A stretch of 64,000 nt of DNA. Source: Arthrobacter alpinus (GTDB lineage Bacteria; Actinomycetota; Actinomycetes; Actinomycetales; Micrococcaceae). A program made the position numbers and the translations under genes. This document shows positions 44,157 to 52,439 of this stretch, piece after piece; within the stretch, counting starts at the first letter, position 1; each line of letters opens with the position of its first letter. The notes under the pieces were generated by a model, which was not told the origin of the DNA, did no database searches, and saw only the letters and a program-made list of their open reading frames with translations. The DNA lies in NCBI RefSeq assembly GCF_001445575.1, contig NZ_CP013200.1:1674001-1738000 (forward strand), in the 5' to 3' direction.

Positions 44157-44369
44157 ATGGAAAGTAAATCTAGGGGCCGGCGCAACGGTCTGCAGAGCAC
44201 CTCAAGTGCCACCTGTCATCACGTTGCCCATGCCGGCAAAACCCGCACACAAGACCTAAGTTCCCCCATCCCCGCAGTGGCCGGCCCCGTCGCCGACCAC
44301 CCTCCGCCGGCGGCCAACCCCCACGTGAACGCAGCATCTCTGCGCACACTGACAAGGGGGGTGCAGTAA
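44157..44369 (+). CDS. Possible leaderless leader peptide before a CNNM transporter gene
   Basis: A 70-codon reading frame starting 10 bp after a TAGACT -10-like hexamer (44142-44147), the spacing of leaderless actinobacterial messages. The product is basic at first (MESKSRGRRNG) and then proline-rich (SSPIPAVAGPVADHPPPAANP). It stops 1 bp before the region where the transporter gene must begin. No ribosome binding site and no recognised domain. It could be a regulatory leader; coding is unproven. It accounts for most of the 300-bp gap 44067-44370, in which I see nothing else. Confidence 0.35.
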   Translation: MESKSRGRRNGLQSTSSATCHHVAHAGKTRTQDLSSPIPAVAGPVADHPPPAANPHVNAASLRTLTRGVQ

Positions 44370-44370
44370 A

Positions 44371-45750
44371 ATCGAATGGTTATTACTTGCAGCAGGTCTG
44401 CTGCTCATCCTTGGCACAGGATTCTTTGTTGCCGTTGAATTTTCCCTCGTTGCGCTGGACCAAGCCACCGTACAGCGGGCGGTGAACACTGGCGATAAAG
44501 CCGCAGTGCCACTTCTTCGTTGTTTGAAGTCGCTGTCCACCCAGCTCTCCAGCTGCCAGCTCGGCATTACCCTGACCACCTTGCTGACAGGTTTCCTGAT
44601 GGAACCTTCGCTTGGTGCTCTACTCATGGGTCCGCTGGGTGCCGTGGGCGTTCCGGACACTGCAGTGTCCGCAGTCGCCTTGGCCTTGGCCATGTTGATC
44701 GCAACCCTGCTCTCGATGCTCATTGGTGAGCTGGTCCCGAAGAACATGGCCATCGCCAAATCCTTTGAAATTGGCAAGCTGGTCGCCCGGCCGCAGCTAG
44801 TCTTTACCGCCGTGTTCAAGCCTGCCATCGTCGTCTTGAACGGCTTCTCCAACAAGGTGCTGAACCTGTTCGGCATGGAAGCCAAGGAAGAGATTTCCGG
44901 TGCGCGTTCGCCGTCGGAACTTGCCTCCTTGGTGCGCCGATCCGCAGCCATGGGCACCTTGGATAAGGGCACGGCAACGTTCGTGGCCCGAACATTGAGC
45001 TTTTCCGGGCGCACGGCCGCTGATGTCATGACCCCGCGCATGCAGGTTGAGACCATCGAAAGCACACAGTCCGTGGCCGAGATCATCGATGCTGCCCGCC
45101 GCACCGGCTTCTCCCGATTCCCGGTTATTGACGAATCCCCAGACAACATTGTGGGCGTTGTTCACCTGAAAAAGGCTGTTGCGGTTCCCTTCCACAAGCG
45201 TGAATCACTGGAAGTGGGCGCCATCATGACCGAGGTCTTGCGCGTGCCCGAAACCGTTCACCTTGACGCTCTGATTCTGGAGCTCCGCGAAGGAAATCTG
45301 CAGATGGCCGTGGTGCAGGACGAATACGGCGGCACCGCCGGCGTGACCACTCTGGAAGATTTGGTAGAAGAAATTGTTGGCGAAGTCTCCGACGAGCACG
45401 ACCGCATCAAGCCCGGCATCTTGCTGGGCGCCGATGGTACGTGGTTCTTCCCGGGCCTCATGCGTCCTGACGAAGTTTCCGAGCGCATTGGCCCGCTCAA
45501 TGTCCCTGACGAGGCCAGCTACGAAACCGTGGGTGGCTTCATGATGGCCGAACTGGGCCGCATTGCTGCCCCCGGAGATAGCGTCAGCGTTGAAGGAGGC
45601 CAGTTGGTGGTTGACCGGATAGAACGACGCCGGATCGACCGGATCCGCTTCATTCCGGCACCTTCGCCTGGAGGTACTGAAGGTGACGGAAGCGGCAAGG
45701 ACACCACCACCACCAGCGCCGATGCGAAAGACCGGGGTGATCTTCGATGA
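44371..45750 (+). CDS. CNNM/CorC (hemolysin-type) membrane protein with CBS domains, first
   Basis: About 459 residues. The DUF21/CNNM domain with four helices (FFVAVEFSLVALD, STQLSSCQLGITLTTLLTGF, IGELVPKNMAIAK) is followed by a CBS pair (VMTPRMQVETIESTQSVAEIIDAARRTGFSRFPVIDE) and a CorC_HlyC domain (AVVQDEYGGTAGVTTLEDLVEEIVGEVSDE). CNNM proteins act in Mg2+/Co2+ transport or efflux. The frame is open from 44353 but has no ATG, GTG or TTG before GTG 44482, which would remove the first helix. An ATC at 44371 after AAGGGGGG is the best-placed start, so either a rare start codon or a base error is involved. Confidence 0.82.
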   Translation: MEWLLLAAGLLLILGTGFFVAVEFSLVALDQATVQRAVNTGDKAAVPLLRCLKSLSTQLSSCQLGITLTTLLTGFLMEPSLGALLMGPLGAVGVPDTAVSAVALALAMLIATLLSMLIGELVPKNMAIAKSFEIGKLVARPQLVFTAVFKPAIVVLNGFSNKVLNLFGMEAKEEISGARSPSELASLVRRSAAMGTLDKGTATFVARTLSFSGRTAADVMTPRMQVETIESTQSVAEIIDAARRTGFSRFPVIDESPDNIVGVVHLKKAVAVPFHKRESLEVGAIMTEVLRVPETVHLDALILELREGNLQMAVVQDEYGGTAGVTTLEDLVEEIVGEVSDEHDRIKPGILLGADGTWFFPGLMRPDEVSERIGPLNVPDEASYETVGGFMMAELGRIAAPGDSVSVEGGQLVVDRIERRRIDRIRFIPAPSPGGTEGDGSGKDTTTTSADAKDRGDLR

Positions 45751-46805
45751 GCCCCTGGGCTGGACTTGCCTGGTTGGTGGTGCTGCTCCTAGGCAACGCC
45801 TTCTTTGTCGCCGCTGAGTTTGCTGTTATGACTGCACGCCGCAGCCAGATCGAACCACTCGCCGACGCCGGCTCCAAGCGTGCCAAAATCACCTTGGGTG
45901 CCATGGAAAACGTGTCACTGATGCTGGCCTGTTCGCAGCTCGGTATCACGGTGTGTTCACTGTTGATCCTGAACGTCTCCGAACCTGCCATTCACCACTT
46001 AATTGCCGAACCCCTGCACACCATTGGTGTTGCTGACAATGTCGCATCGCCGGTAGCCTTCATCATTACTTTGGCGCTGGTGACATTCCTGCACGTGACG
46101 TTCGGGGAAATGGTACCCAAGAACATGAGTGTTTCCGCCGCGGACAAGGCGGCTCTGCTGCTGGCTCCGCCGCTGGTGCTCGTGGGTAAGGTGGTGCGCC
46201 CGGTTATCGTGTCACTGAACTGGTGTGCCAACCATATTGTCCGGTTGTTTGGGATCACTCCGCAGGACGAGGTTTCCTCGAGTTACACGCTCGAAGAGGT
46301 CCAGTCCATCGTGGAGGAATCTACTCGCAGCGGCTTGGTGGATGACCAGACGGGTCTCATCACCGGTGCCCTGGAATTCTCCTCGCAGACGGCACAAGGC
46401 ATCATGGTGCCGCTGGCGGACTTGGTCACGCTGCCTGTGGATGCCACCCCTGTGGACTTTGAGCGCAAGGTGGGCAAGACCGGATTCTCCCGGTTCGTGT
46501 TTGCTGATGAGGCGGGCGTGCTGATCGGCTATCTGCATCTGAAGGATGTGCTGCGGATTCCGTTGGAACGCTATGAGTTGCCCATTGGTGAAGCGCGCGT
46601 GCGTTCCATGGTGAACTTGCAGGCCACCGAGGAAATTGAAGATGTGCTGGCAACCATGCAGCGCAGCGGATCGCACATGGCCCGCGTCATTGACGCGAAT
46701 GAACAGACCATGGGCGTGCTGTTCCTCGAGGATGTCATTGAGCAACTGGTCGGGGAGATTCGCGACGCAACTCAGACAAACGTTCAGGAGCGACGCAAGG
46801 CTTGA
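45747..46805 (+). CDS. CNNM/CorC membrane protein, second
   Basis: A 352-residue paralogue of the preceding protein. DUF21 domain (NAFFVAAEFAVMTARRSQIEPLAD, CSQLGITVCSLLILNVSEPAI, FGEMVPKNMSVSA) plus a CBS pair (SRFVFADEAGVLIGYLHLKDVL, then MARVIDANEQTMGVLFLEDVIEQLVGEI). It lacks the C-terminal CorC_HlyC domain of its neighbour. The start overlaps the previous stop by 4 bp, so the two are coupled and may form a heteromer. Confidence 0.88.
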   Translation: MSPWAGLAWLVVLLLGNAFFVAAEFAVMTARRSQIEPLADAGSKRAKITLGAMENVSLMLACSQLGITVCSLLILNVSEPAIHHLIAEPLHTIGVADNVASPVAFIITLALVTFLHVTFGEMVPKNMSVSAADKAALLLAPPLVLVGKVVRPVIVSLNWCANHIVRLFGITPQDEVSSSYTLEEVQSIVEESTRSGLVDDQTGLITGALEFSSQTAQGIMVPLADLVTLPVDATPVDFERKVGKTGFSRFVFADEAGVLIGYLHLKDVLRIPLERYELPIGEARVRSMVNLQATEEIEDVLATMQRSGSHMARVIDANEQTMGVLFLEDVIEQLVGEIRDATQTNVQERRKA

Positions 46806-46842
46806 TGCGAACCGTTCCCAATATGGGCTATGCTGGTCTTAT

Positions 46843-46861
46843 TGGTAACAATTCTCATTAG
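46843..46861. promoter_or_regulatory. Possible Zur box upstream of znuA
   Basis: TGGTAACAATTCTCATTAG, 20 bp before the znuA start, resembles half of the actinobacterial Zur pattern ending in TTNTCATTA. The symmetry is imperfect and the call is tentative. Confidence 0.35.
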
Positions 46862-46880
46862 CATCTCCCTAAGGAATCGC

Positions 46881-47807
46881 ATGTCTGCAAACCGTCGCTC
46901 ATTTCTGATCCTGGGGGCCGCCCTGGCGGCCTCGATCACCCTGGCAGGGTGCGGCGGCGGAACCCCGTCCGGGAATGAAGCAAGCGGCAGCGGAACCATC
47001 TCGGTGGTGGCCTCCACCAATGTTTATGGCGATATTGCCAAGAGCATTGGTGGAGACCACGTCAACGTTCACACCATCATCTCCGATGCCAACGCTGACC
47101 CGCATGGATACGAAGCCAACGCCCAGGACAAACTGGCCATCTCGAAAGCCCAGATTGGGATTGAGAACGGTGGAGGCTACGACGACTTCTTCACTCAGCT
47201 GGCCAAGGGGCAGTTGGACAGCAAAGAAGTGATCAATGTGAGTGAGTTGTCCGGTCTGGATACGGGTGCGGACTTCAATGAGCACGTTTGGTATTCACTT
47301 CCCACCATGGTCAAGCTGGCCGATGATCTCGCCGCGCGCTTCAGTGCCGAGCTGCCAGCTCAATCCGCGGCATTTACTGAACAGGCCGACGCTTTCAAGG
47401 TCCAGATCGGCGCCATGAGCTCCCGCTTGGCCGCGTTGCGGTCCAAGCACAATGGGGCCGGTGCCGCCGTGACCGAGCCGGTTCCGCTCTACCTGCTCAC
47501 CGAGGCTGGCCTGGTTAACAAGACGCCGGAAAAGTTCACCTCCGCCATCGAGAATGGGGCCGATGTTCCGGCCTCGACGCTCACCTTGGTGCTGAGCGTG
47601 ATGGACTCGGGCACGATTGCCGTGTTGGCCTACAACACCCAGACCCAGAGTCCCCAGACCGAGAAGGTCAAGGCTGCTGCCGTGAGCGCCGGAGTCCCTG
47701 TGGTGGACTTCGCAGAGACCTTGCCGGCTGACACGAGCTACCTTGCCTGGATGCTTGGTAATGTAAGTAACTTGGAACAAGGACTAAATACAGCGGCTGG
47801 ACAATGA
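46881..47807 (+). CDS. znuA: Zinc/manganese ABC transporter substrate-binding lipoprotein (ZnuA-like)
   Basis: A 308-residue lipoprotein. Signal peptide and lipobox LAGC with Cys24. The cluster 9 (ZnuA/TroA) domain begins TISVVASTNVYGDIAKSIGG, and metal-ligand segments ADPHGYEANAQDKLAISKA and FNEHVWYSLPTM are visible. The His-rich loop of true ZnuA proteins is not evident, so Mn cannot be excluded. ATG 46881 follows TAAGGA. It is coupled to the ATPase gene by ATGA. Confidence 0.86.
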   Translation: MSANRRSFLILGAALAASITLAGCGGGTPSGNEASGSGTISVVASTNVYGDIAKSIGGDHVNVHTIISDANADPHGYEANAQDKLAISKAQIGIENGGGYDDFFTQLAKGQLDSKEVINVSELSGLDTGADFNEHVWYSLPTMVKLADDLAARFSAELPAQSAAFTEQADAFKVQIGAMSSRLAALRSKHNGAGAAVTEPVPLYLLTEAGLVNKTPEKFTSAIENGADVPASTLTLVLSVMDSGTIAVLAYNTQTQSPQTEKVKAAAVSAGVPVVDFAETLPADTSYLAWMLGNVSNLEQGLNTAAGQ

Positions 47808-48664
47808 CCGAATCAGCACCATCGGTCATCACGCTCAAGCGAGCCACCCTCAAGTACGGCCAACGCACCCTCTGGCATGACCTCAACTTAGAAGTCCAGC
47901 CCGGTGAATTTCTGGCCGTCTTGGGTGCAAATGGCAGCGGTAAAACCAGCTTCCTGAAAATCCTGTTGGGTCTTGTTCCGCTGAGCTCTGGTATCATGAC
48001 GCTCGACGGCGCACCCGCCAAACGCGGTAGCCGCACCATTGGCTATGTTCCCCAGCAAAAGAACTTTTCCCCAGATACTGCCTTGCGGGCCCGCGACTTG
48101 GTGGGTTTGGGCGTTGACGGCCACAAATGGGGCTTCCGGATGCGTGGCCGGGCGTACACCAAGCGCGTGGATGAACTGCTGGAAATGGTGGGTGCCACCA
48201 GCTACGCCAAGATTCCCGTAGGAATGCTTTCCGGCGGTGAACAGCAACGCTTGCGCATCGCCCAAGCGCTGGCATCGAACCCCAAGGTCTTGCTTTGTGA
48301 TGAGCCGCTGCTCTCTCTTGATATGCAGCACCAAAAGGCCGTGAGTGCGCTCGTGGCCCAACAGGCCACGGCGAACGGAACCGCCGTCGTTTTTGTCACG
48401 CATGAGATCAACCCCATTTTGGAACACGTGGACCGGGTGCTCTATCTAGCCGGTGGGCGTTTCACCCTCGGTTCCCCGGATCAGGTCATGCGGACCGAGG
48501 TGCTCTCGCAGCTGTACCAAACCAGGGTTGAGGTGCTCAACGTTGACGGCAAACTCGTGGTGGTGGGGCGACCGGATTCTGTCATTGACGGTCACGTTGA
48601 AGACTTGCCTCGCGCCGATGAGGAAGCTGCCCTCAAAAACGCCGTTGATGGGCGGCAATCATGA
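47804..48664 (+). CDS. znuC: Zinc/manganese ABC transporter ATP-binding protein (ZnuC-like)
   Basis: A 286-residue ATPase. Walker A GANGSGKTS near residue 45, signature MLSGGEQQRLRIAQAL, Walker B VLLCDEPLLSLD, and the switch VFVTHEINPILEHVDRVLYLAGGR, characteristic of metal importers. Both ends overlap neighbouring genes by 4 bp. Confidence 0.9.
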   Translation: MTESAPSVITLKRATLKYGQRTLWHDLNLEVQPGEFLAVLGANGSGKTSFLKILLGLVPLSSGIMTLDGAPAKRGSRTIGYVPQQKNFSPDTALRARDLVGLGVDGHKWGFRMRGRAYTKRVDELLEMVGATSYAKIPVGMLSGGEQQRLRIAQALASNPKVLLCDEPLLSLDMQHQKAVSALVAQQATANGTAVVFVTHEINPILEHVDRVLYLAGGRFTLGSPDQVMRTEVLSQLYQTRVEVLNVDGKLVVVGRPDSVIDGHVEDLPRADEEAALKNAVDGRQS

Positions 48665-49536
48665 ACTGGACCGACTTTTCAGACGCTGTCTTTAATTTCA
48701 CCAACTACGGGGAATTGCTTCCGCTCTTTCGCGATACGCTGCTGGCCGGGGCCATCCTTGGCCTGGTAGGTGGCTTGGTGGGCACCTTTGTCATGATGCG
48801 CGATCTCGCGTTCGCCGTCCACGGCATTGCCGAGCTGTCCTTCGCTGGTGCAGCTTTTGCGCTGCTCATTGGTGTGGACGTCATTTTAGGATCGCTGGTA
48901 GGTTCCATCGCTGCCGCGCTACTCCTAGGCGTGATGGGTGTGAGGGCCAGAGAGAAAAACTCGGTCATTGGCGTCATCATGCCCTTTGGCCTAGGCCTGG
49001 GTATCTTGTTCTTGTCCCTGTACGACGGCCGCTCAGCCAATAAATTTGGGCTGCTTACCGGTCAAATTGTCTCTGTTGATTCCACCCAAGTTTCGGTACT
49101 AGCCGGGGCGGCGCTGGTAGTGGTGGCCGGACTGGCGCTGATTTGGCGCCCGCTGACCTTTTCCAGCGCCGATCCCGACATTGCCGCAGCTCGCGGCGTT
49201 CCGGTGCGGACGCTGTCGCTGGCGTTCATGTTCCTGCTGGGAATTGCGGTGGCGTTGTCCATCCAGGTGGTGGGCTCGCTTCTGGTCTTGGCACTGCTCA
49301 TCACTCCTGCTGCGGCGGCACTTCAGGTGACGGCAGCTCCGCGCATGGTGGTGCTGCTGAGCGTGGCTTTTGCCATGATCTCCACCGTGGGTGGCATCAT
49401 GCTGGCTTTGGGTGGAAGCATTCCCATCAGCCCGTACGTCACGACGCTCTCGTTCGTGATCTACCTGGTGTGCCGGGTGGCTGGGTCATGGCGGCGACGT
49501 CGTGGCTGGTCTGCCCGGCCTTCGCTAGCGGCCTAG
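48661..49536 (+). CDS. znuB: Zinc/manganese ABC transporter permease (ZnuB-like)
   Basis: A 291-residue ABC-3 family permease with about eight helices (FRDTLLAGAILGLVGGLVGTFVMMRDLAFAVHGIAELSFAGAAFALL, then GLGLGILFLSLYDGRS). The last gene of znuABC. Its 3' end overlaps that of the convergent MarR-family gene by 4 bp. Confidence 0.9.
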   Translation: MNWTDFSDAVFNFTNYGELLPLFRDTLLAGAILGLVGGLVGTFVMMRDLAFAVHGIAELSFAGAAFALLIGVDVILGSLVGSIAAALLLGVMGVRAREKNSVIGVIMPFGLGLGILFLSLYDGRSANKFGLLTGQIVSVDSTQVSVLAGAALVVVAGLALIWRPLTFSSADPDIAAARGVPVRTLSLAFMFLLGIAVALSIQVVGSLLVLALLITPAAAALQVTAAPRMVVLLSVAFAMISTVGGIMLALGGSIPISPYVTTLSFVIYLVCRVAGSWRRRRGWSARPSLAA

Positions 49537-50057
49537 TCGACCTCGTTGTACCGGGTGAGTGCTGCGGCGAAGGTGGCAATCTCGGGATCGCTCCATCCTG
49601 CCAAGCGGTCCTTGACCACGCTTTGGTGGACGCGGGTGGAGGTGGCCAACTGGACCTCCCCGGACTCGGTTAACGCCAGTATGCGTCCGCGGCCCGATGA
49701 CGCCGGGCTAGGTGCGTGGTTGGGGTCAGGGTTGAGTTCACCGTTGGGAACTGTGCCCCTTACCGCCTGGTCCTGACGCTCGTGCTCCTGATATTCGTGC
49801 TGCTCTCGATACTGGACTAGCCCCATCGTGATGAGCGTGTTAATCTGCCGGGAAACGGTCGACCTGTTCAGCGCGAATGCGGAAGCTATGTCGGTGGCCC
49901 GTGCGCCGTCGGAGGCGGCTATGAAACGCAGGAGTGAATCCTCAACAAACGTCAATGTCGTCTCGATGCTGCGCGAGCGTGCGGTGGAACGGCGCGAGAT
50001 CTCGCGTAACTGGCCAAATACTGCTTCAATATCGCTCTCGCGCACGGTGGGCTCCAT
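49533..50057 (-). CDS. MarR-family transcriptional regulator
   Basis: A 174-residue regulator. Winged helix-turn-helix GARATDIASAFALNRSTVSRQINTLITMGLVQY (residues 50-82). The wing is unusual: a hydrophilic insert of about 40 residues (82-122, rich in Glu, Gln, Pro and Asn) comes before GRILALTESGEVQL. It is divergent from the membrane protein at 50136, and a perfect palindrome lies in between, so it most likely represses that gene. Confidence 0.82.
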   Translation of the reverse strand: MEPTVRESDIEAVFGQLREISRRSTARSRSIETTLTFVEDSLLRFIAASDGARATDIASAFALNRSTVSRQINTLITMGLVQYREQHEYQEHERQDQAVRGTVPNGELNPDPNHAPSPASSGRGRILALTESGEVQLATSTRVHQSVVKDRLAGWSDPEIATFAAALTRYNEVD

Positions 50058-50094
50058 GGTCCCAGCCTAGTACGTGTTGCATGGAACAACTTGT

Positions 50095-50115
50095 AATGTT
50101 GCATAATGCAACATT
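50095..50115. promoter_or_regulatory. Perfect palindromic operator between marR-type gene and its divergent target
   Basis: AATGTTGCAT and its exact complement ATGCAACATT flank a single A. A looser GTTG-N7-CAAC element lies 5 bp away at 50076-50090. The position 21 bp before the membrane-protein start fits repression. Confidence 0.8.
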
Positions 50116-50135
50116 GGGCGTATTCTTGACTCATC

Positions 50136-51212
50136 ATGACCTCTCACAGCACACCACTTGCAACTATTGACCCCGAACGCCCCGAGCACCCCGAGGGCGT
50201 GCCAGCGGCGGCCTGGCGCAAGCTTGGCCTGACCATGCTCATCCCGTTCTTTCTAGTCACCGTCATGGGTTTGGCGTATCTCGGTGCCTTCCACCAGCCT
50301 GCACCCCACAATGTGGCGGTAGCGGTGGTGGGCAACACGGCCAGCATGCAGGCATTTGCCCAGGGTCTGGAGGAGAAGTCTGGGGACGCCTTGGACGTGC
50401 GCACGGTTCCCGATGAAGCAGCGGCCAGGGCATTGATCGTGAAGCGTGAAATCACGGCGGCCTATGCCCCCGGCGCTACTGCGGCCACCTTGATGCTCTC
50501 CAGCGCCGCCTCGGAGACCACAGCCAATATCACCCAAAAGGTCTTCATGCCGGTGGCCTTCGAGCAGCACCTGCCGTTTCAGGTTCTCGACGTAAATCCC
50601 GTGGGCAGTCACGACACCACCGGTCAGGGCCTGTTCTTCATGCTCGTGGCCTTGAGCATTGGCGGCTACGCAAGTTCGGTGCCGTTGGCGGGGTTCATGG
50701 GCAGGATTCGCCTGCGGACACGGTTTGCCCTTGCAGCGCTGGCAGCTGCCGTGGTGGCCACACTCGTAGTGGTCATTGCAGGCCCCATCTACGGCGTGCT
50801 TCAGAGTCATCTCGGCGGCACCTGGCTGCTGTCATGGGTTTATGTTCTAGCCATTGTGATGTTGGGAATGGGCCTTCATCCCATCTTGCGGCACTGGACC
50901 ACTGCCACCTTGACGCTGCTTTTCGTGGCGTTGAACTTCACCAGTTCAGGCGGAATTTTTGCCCCGGAGATGCAGCCGGGAATCTTTGGCGCGCTCAATA
51001 GCTTTTGGAATGGCGCCGCATGGCATCACGGCGCGCAGACTCTGGCCTACTTCCCCGGACAAGGCGTGGGTACCGACATTCTGAAGCTGGTCCTATGGCT
51101 GATTCCTGGCGGCGCCTTAATGGTACTGACGCATGTGTTCAGTGTGCGAAAGACCCAGCTCGCCAATGAAAACACGAGCATCCGCGAGATTGAGGAAGTT
51201 GTCGCGGCCTAG
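50136..51212 (+). CDS. DUF3533/Pip-like membrane protein, possible efflux component
   Basis: A 358-residue protein. One helix near the N-terminus (LTMLIPFFLVTVMGLAYLGAF), a large extracytoplasmic loop (residues 55-160), then five helices (LFFMLVALSIGGYASSVPLAGFM, LAALAAAVVATLVVVIAGPIYGV, and others). The layout resembles ABC-2-type/Pip-like proteins without an ATPase. The divergent MarR regulator suggests a drug- or stress-inducible role; the substrate is unknown. Confidence 0.68.
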   Translation: MTSHSTPLATIDPERPEHPEGVPAAAWRKLGLTMLIPFFLVTVMGLAYLGAFHQPAPHNVAVAVVGNTASMQAFAQGLEEKSGDALDVRTVPDEAAARALIVKREITAAYAPGATAATLMLSSAASETTANITQKVFMPVAFEQHLPFQVLDVNPVGSHDTTGQGLFFMLVALSIGGYASSVPLAGFMGRIRLRTRFALAALAAAVVATLVVVIAGPIYGVLQSHLGGTWLLSWVYVLAIVMLGMGLHPILRHWTTATLTLLFVALNFTSSGGIFAPEMQPGIFGALNSFWNGAAWHHGAQTLAYFPGQGVGTDILKLVLWLIPGGALMVLTHVFSVRKTQLANENTSIREIEEVVAA

Positions 51213-51229
51213 CTGCAGGAGTCTGGCGC

Positions 51230-51637
51230 TCAGGCGGCCGAGCACTCAGGGCACAGTCCGTAAATTTCTACTGTGTGTTGCACCTGGGTGAAGCCGTGTT
51301 CCTTGGCAATGCGGGCGGCCCAGCTTTCCACAGCGGGAGCCTCGATCTCCACCGTCTTGCCGCAGTTGCGGCACAGCAGGTGGTGATGGTGGCTGGTGGC
51401 GTTGCAACGGCGGTATACGGCTTCGCCCTCGCCATTGCGCAGGCTATCCAGCAGGCCCTCGTCAGCCATGGACGCAAGAATACGGTAGGTGGTGGCCAAC
51501 GATACCGGGGTGCCTGCCTCGTGCAGCAGACGGTGGAGTTCCTGCGTGCTGACAAAGTCGTCCAGAGTGTCCATGGCGGCGCTGATGGCAACACGCTGCT
51601 TGGTGACGCGCTGCTCCTTCACCGGTTCTTCCGACAT
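51230..51637 (-). CDS. Fur-family metalloregulator, probably Zur
   Basis: A 135-residue repressor. DNA-binding domain VTKQRVAISAAMDTLDDFVSTQELHRLLHEAGTPVSLATTYRILASMADEGLL, regulatory site YRRCNATSHHHHLLCRNCGKTVEIE, and structural zinc cysteines C89, C92, C129 and C132. Zur is favoured over Fur by the nearby znuABC genes, but no gene directly adjacent confirms it. ATG 51637 is used; GTG 51643 is equally possible. Confidence 0.82.
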   Translation of the reverse strand: MSEEPVKEQRVTKQRVAISAAMDTLDDFVSTQELHRLLHEAGTPVSLATTYRILASMADEGLLDSLRNGEGEAVYRRCNATSHHHHLLCRNCGKTVEIEAPAVESWAARIAKEHGFTQVQHTVEIYGLCPECSAA

Positions 51638-51753
51638 GCCCACAACCCACTTTCTTCATGCTTCGATTCAATCAACCAGCCTAGCGCACCTGCCCGCAGA
51701 CCACCGGCCCGTTGACCCTTGGCGGCACGGGGCTCGGGGCATAGGCTGGCATC

Positions 51754-52410
51754 ATGTTGCTGACAAAATTCACCCACGCCTGTGTCCGCCTCGAGCAGGA
51801 GGGCCGAGTCTTGGTGTTGGATCCCGGGATCTTCTCCGAATCCGCCACTGCCTTGGAGGGTGCTCACGCCGTGTTGATCACGCATGAACACGCTGACCAC
51901 TACGACGGCGATGCCCTCACCAAGGTCCTCACCGCTGCCCCGGAGCTTACGGTTCACGCACCGGCAGGTGTTGCCCGTGATCTGCGTGTTCGGGCTCCGG
52001 AAGCTGCTGACCGGATTCTGGACGCCGCACCTGGAGACTCGTTCATGGCAGCCGGCTTTGCCGTGCAGTGCTTTGGTGGTCAGCATGCCCTCATCCATCC
52101 CTCCATCCCGGTGGTTGCCAATGTGGGCTACCTGATTGACGACGACGTCTATCATCCGGGCGACTCCCTCATAGTCCCCGACGGGGTCAGTGTGGGTACC
52201 TTGTTGGTACCGGTGCATGCGCCCTGGTCCAAGGTGTCTGAGGTGGTGGACTTTGTGGTTTCAGTACGTGCTCCGCATGCCTTCCAGATTTACGACGGCT
52301 TACTCAACGAGCAGGGACTGGCGTTTACCGAATCGCACATTGCCCGGATGGGAGGGCTGCACGGTGTGCAGTTCCGGCATCTCAACGCGGGGCAATCGGC
52401 AGAGATTTAG
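51754..52410 (+). CDS. MBL-fold metal-dependent hydrolase (UlaG-like)
   Basis: A 218-residue metallo-beta-lactamase-fold protein. TKFTHACVRLEQEGRVLVLDPG at the N-terminus, the metal motif THEHADHYDG (HxHxDH, residues 45-54), GGQHALIHPSIPVVANVGYLI and YHPGDSL. It belongs to the UlaG/YtnP-like branch of small phosphoesterase/lactonase-type proteins. No substrate can be assigned. Confidence 0.8.
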   Translation: MLLTKFTHACVRLEQEGRVLVLDPGIFSESATALEGAHAVLITHEHADHYDGDALTKVLTAAPELTVHAPAGVARDLRVRAPEAADRILDAAPGDSFMAAGFAVQCFGGQHALIHPSIPVVANVGYLIDDDVYHPGDSLIVPDGVSVGTLLVPVHAPWSKVSEVVDFVVSVRAPHAFQIYDGLLNEQGLAFTESHIARMGGLHGVQFRHLNAGQSAEI

Positions 52411-52439
52411 TAAGGACGGCGGGCGAAGCCCCTACAGGC

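Noticed and set aside
44067..44370. M-box (ykoK) or ydaO-type riboswitch before the CNNM genes
   Set aside because: The conserved M-box and ydaO core strings could not be found; the leader peptide reading explains the region better.
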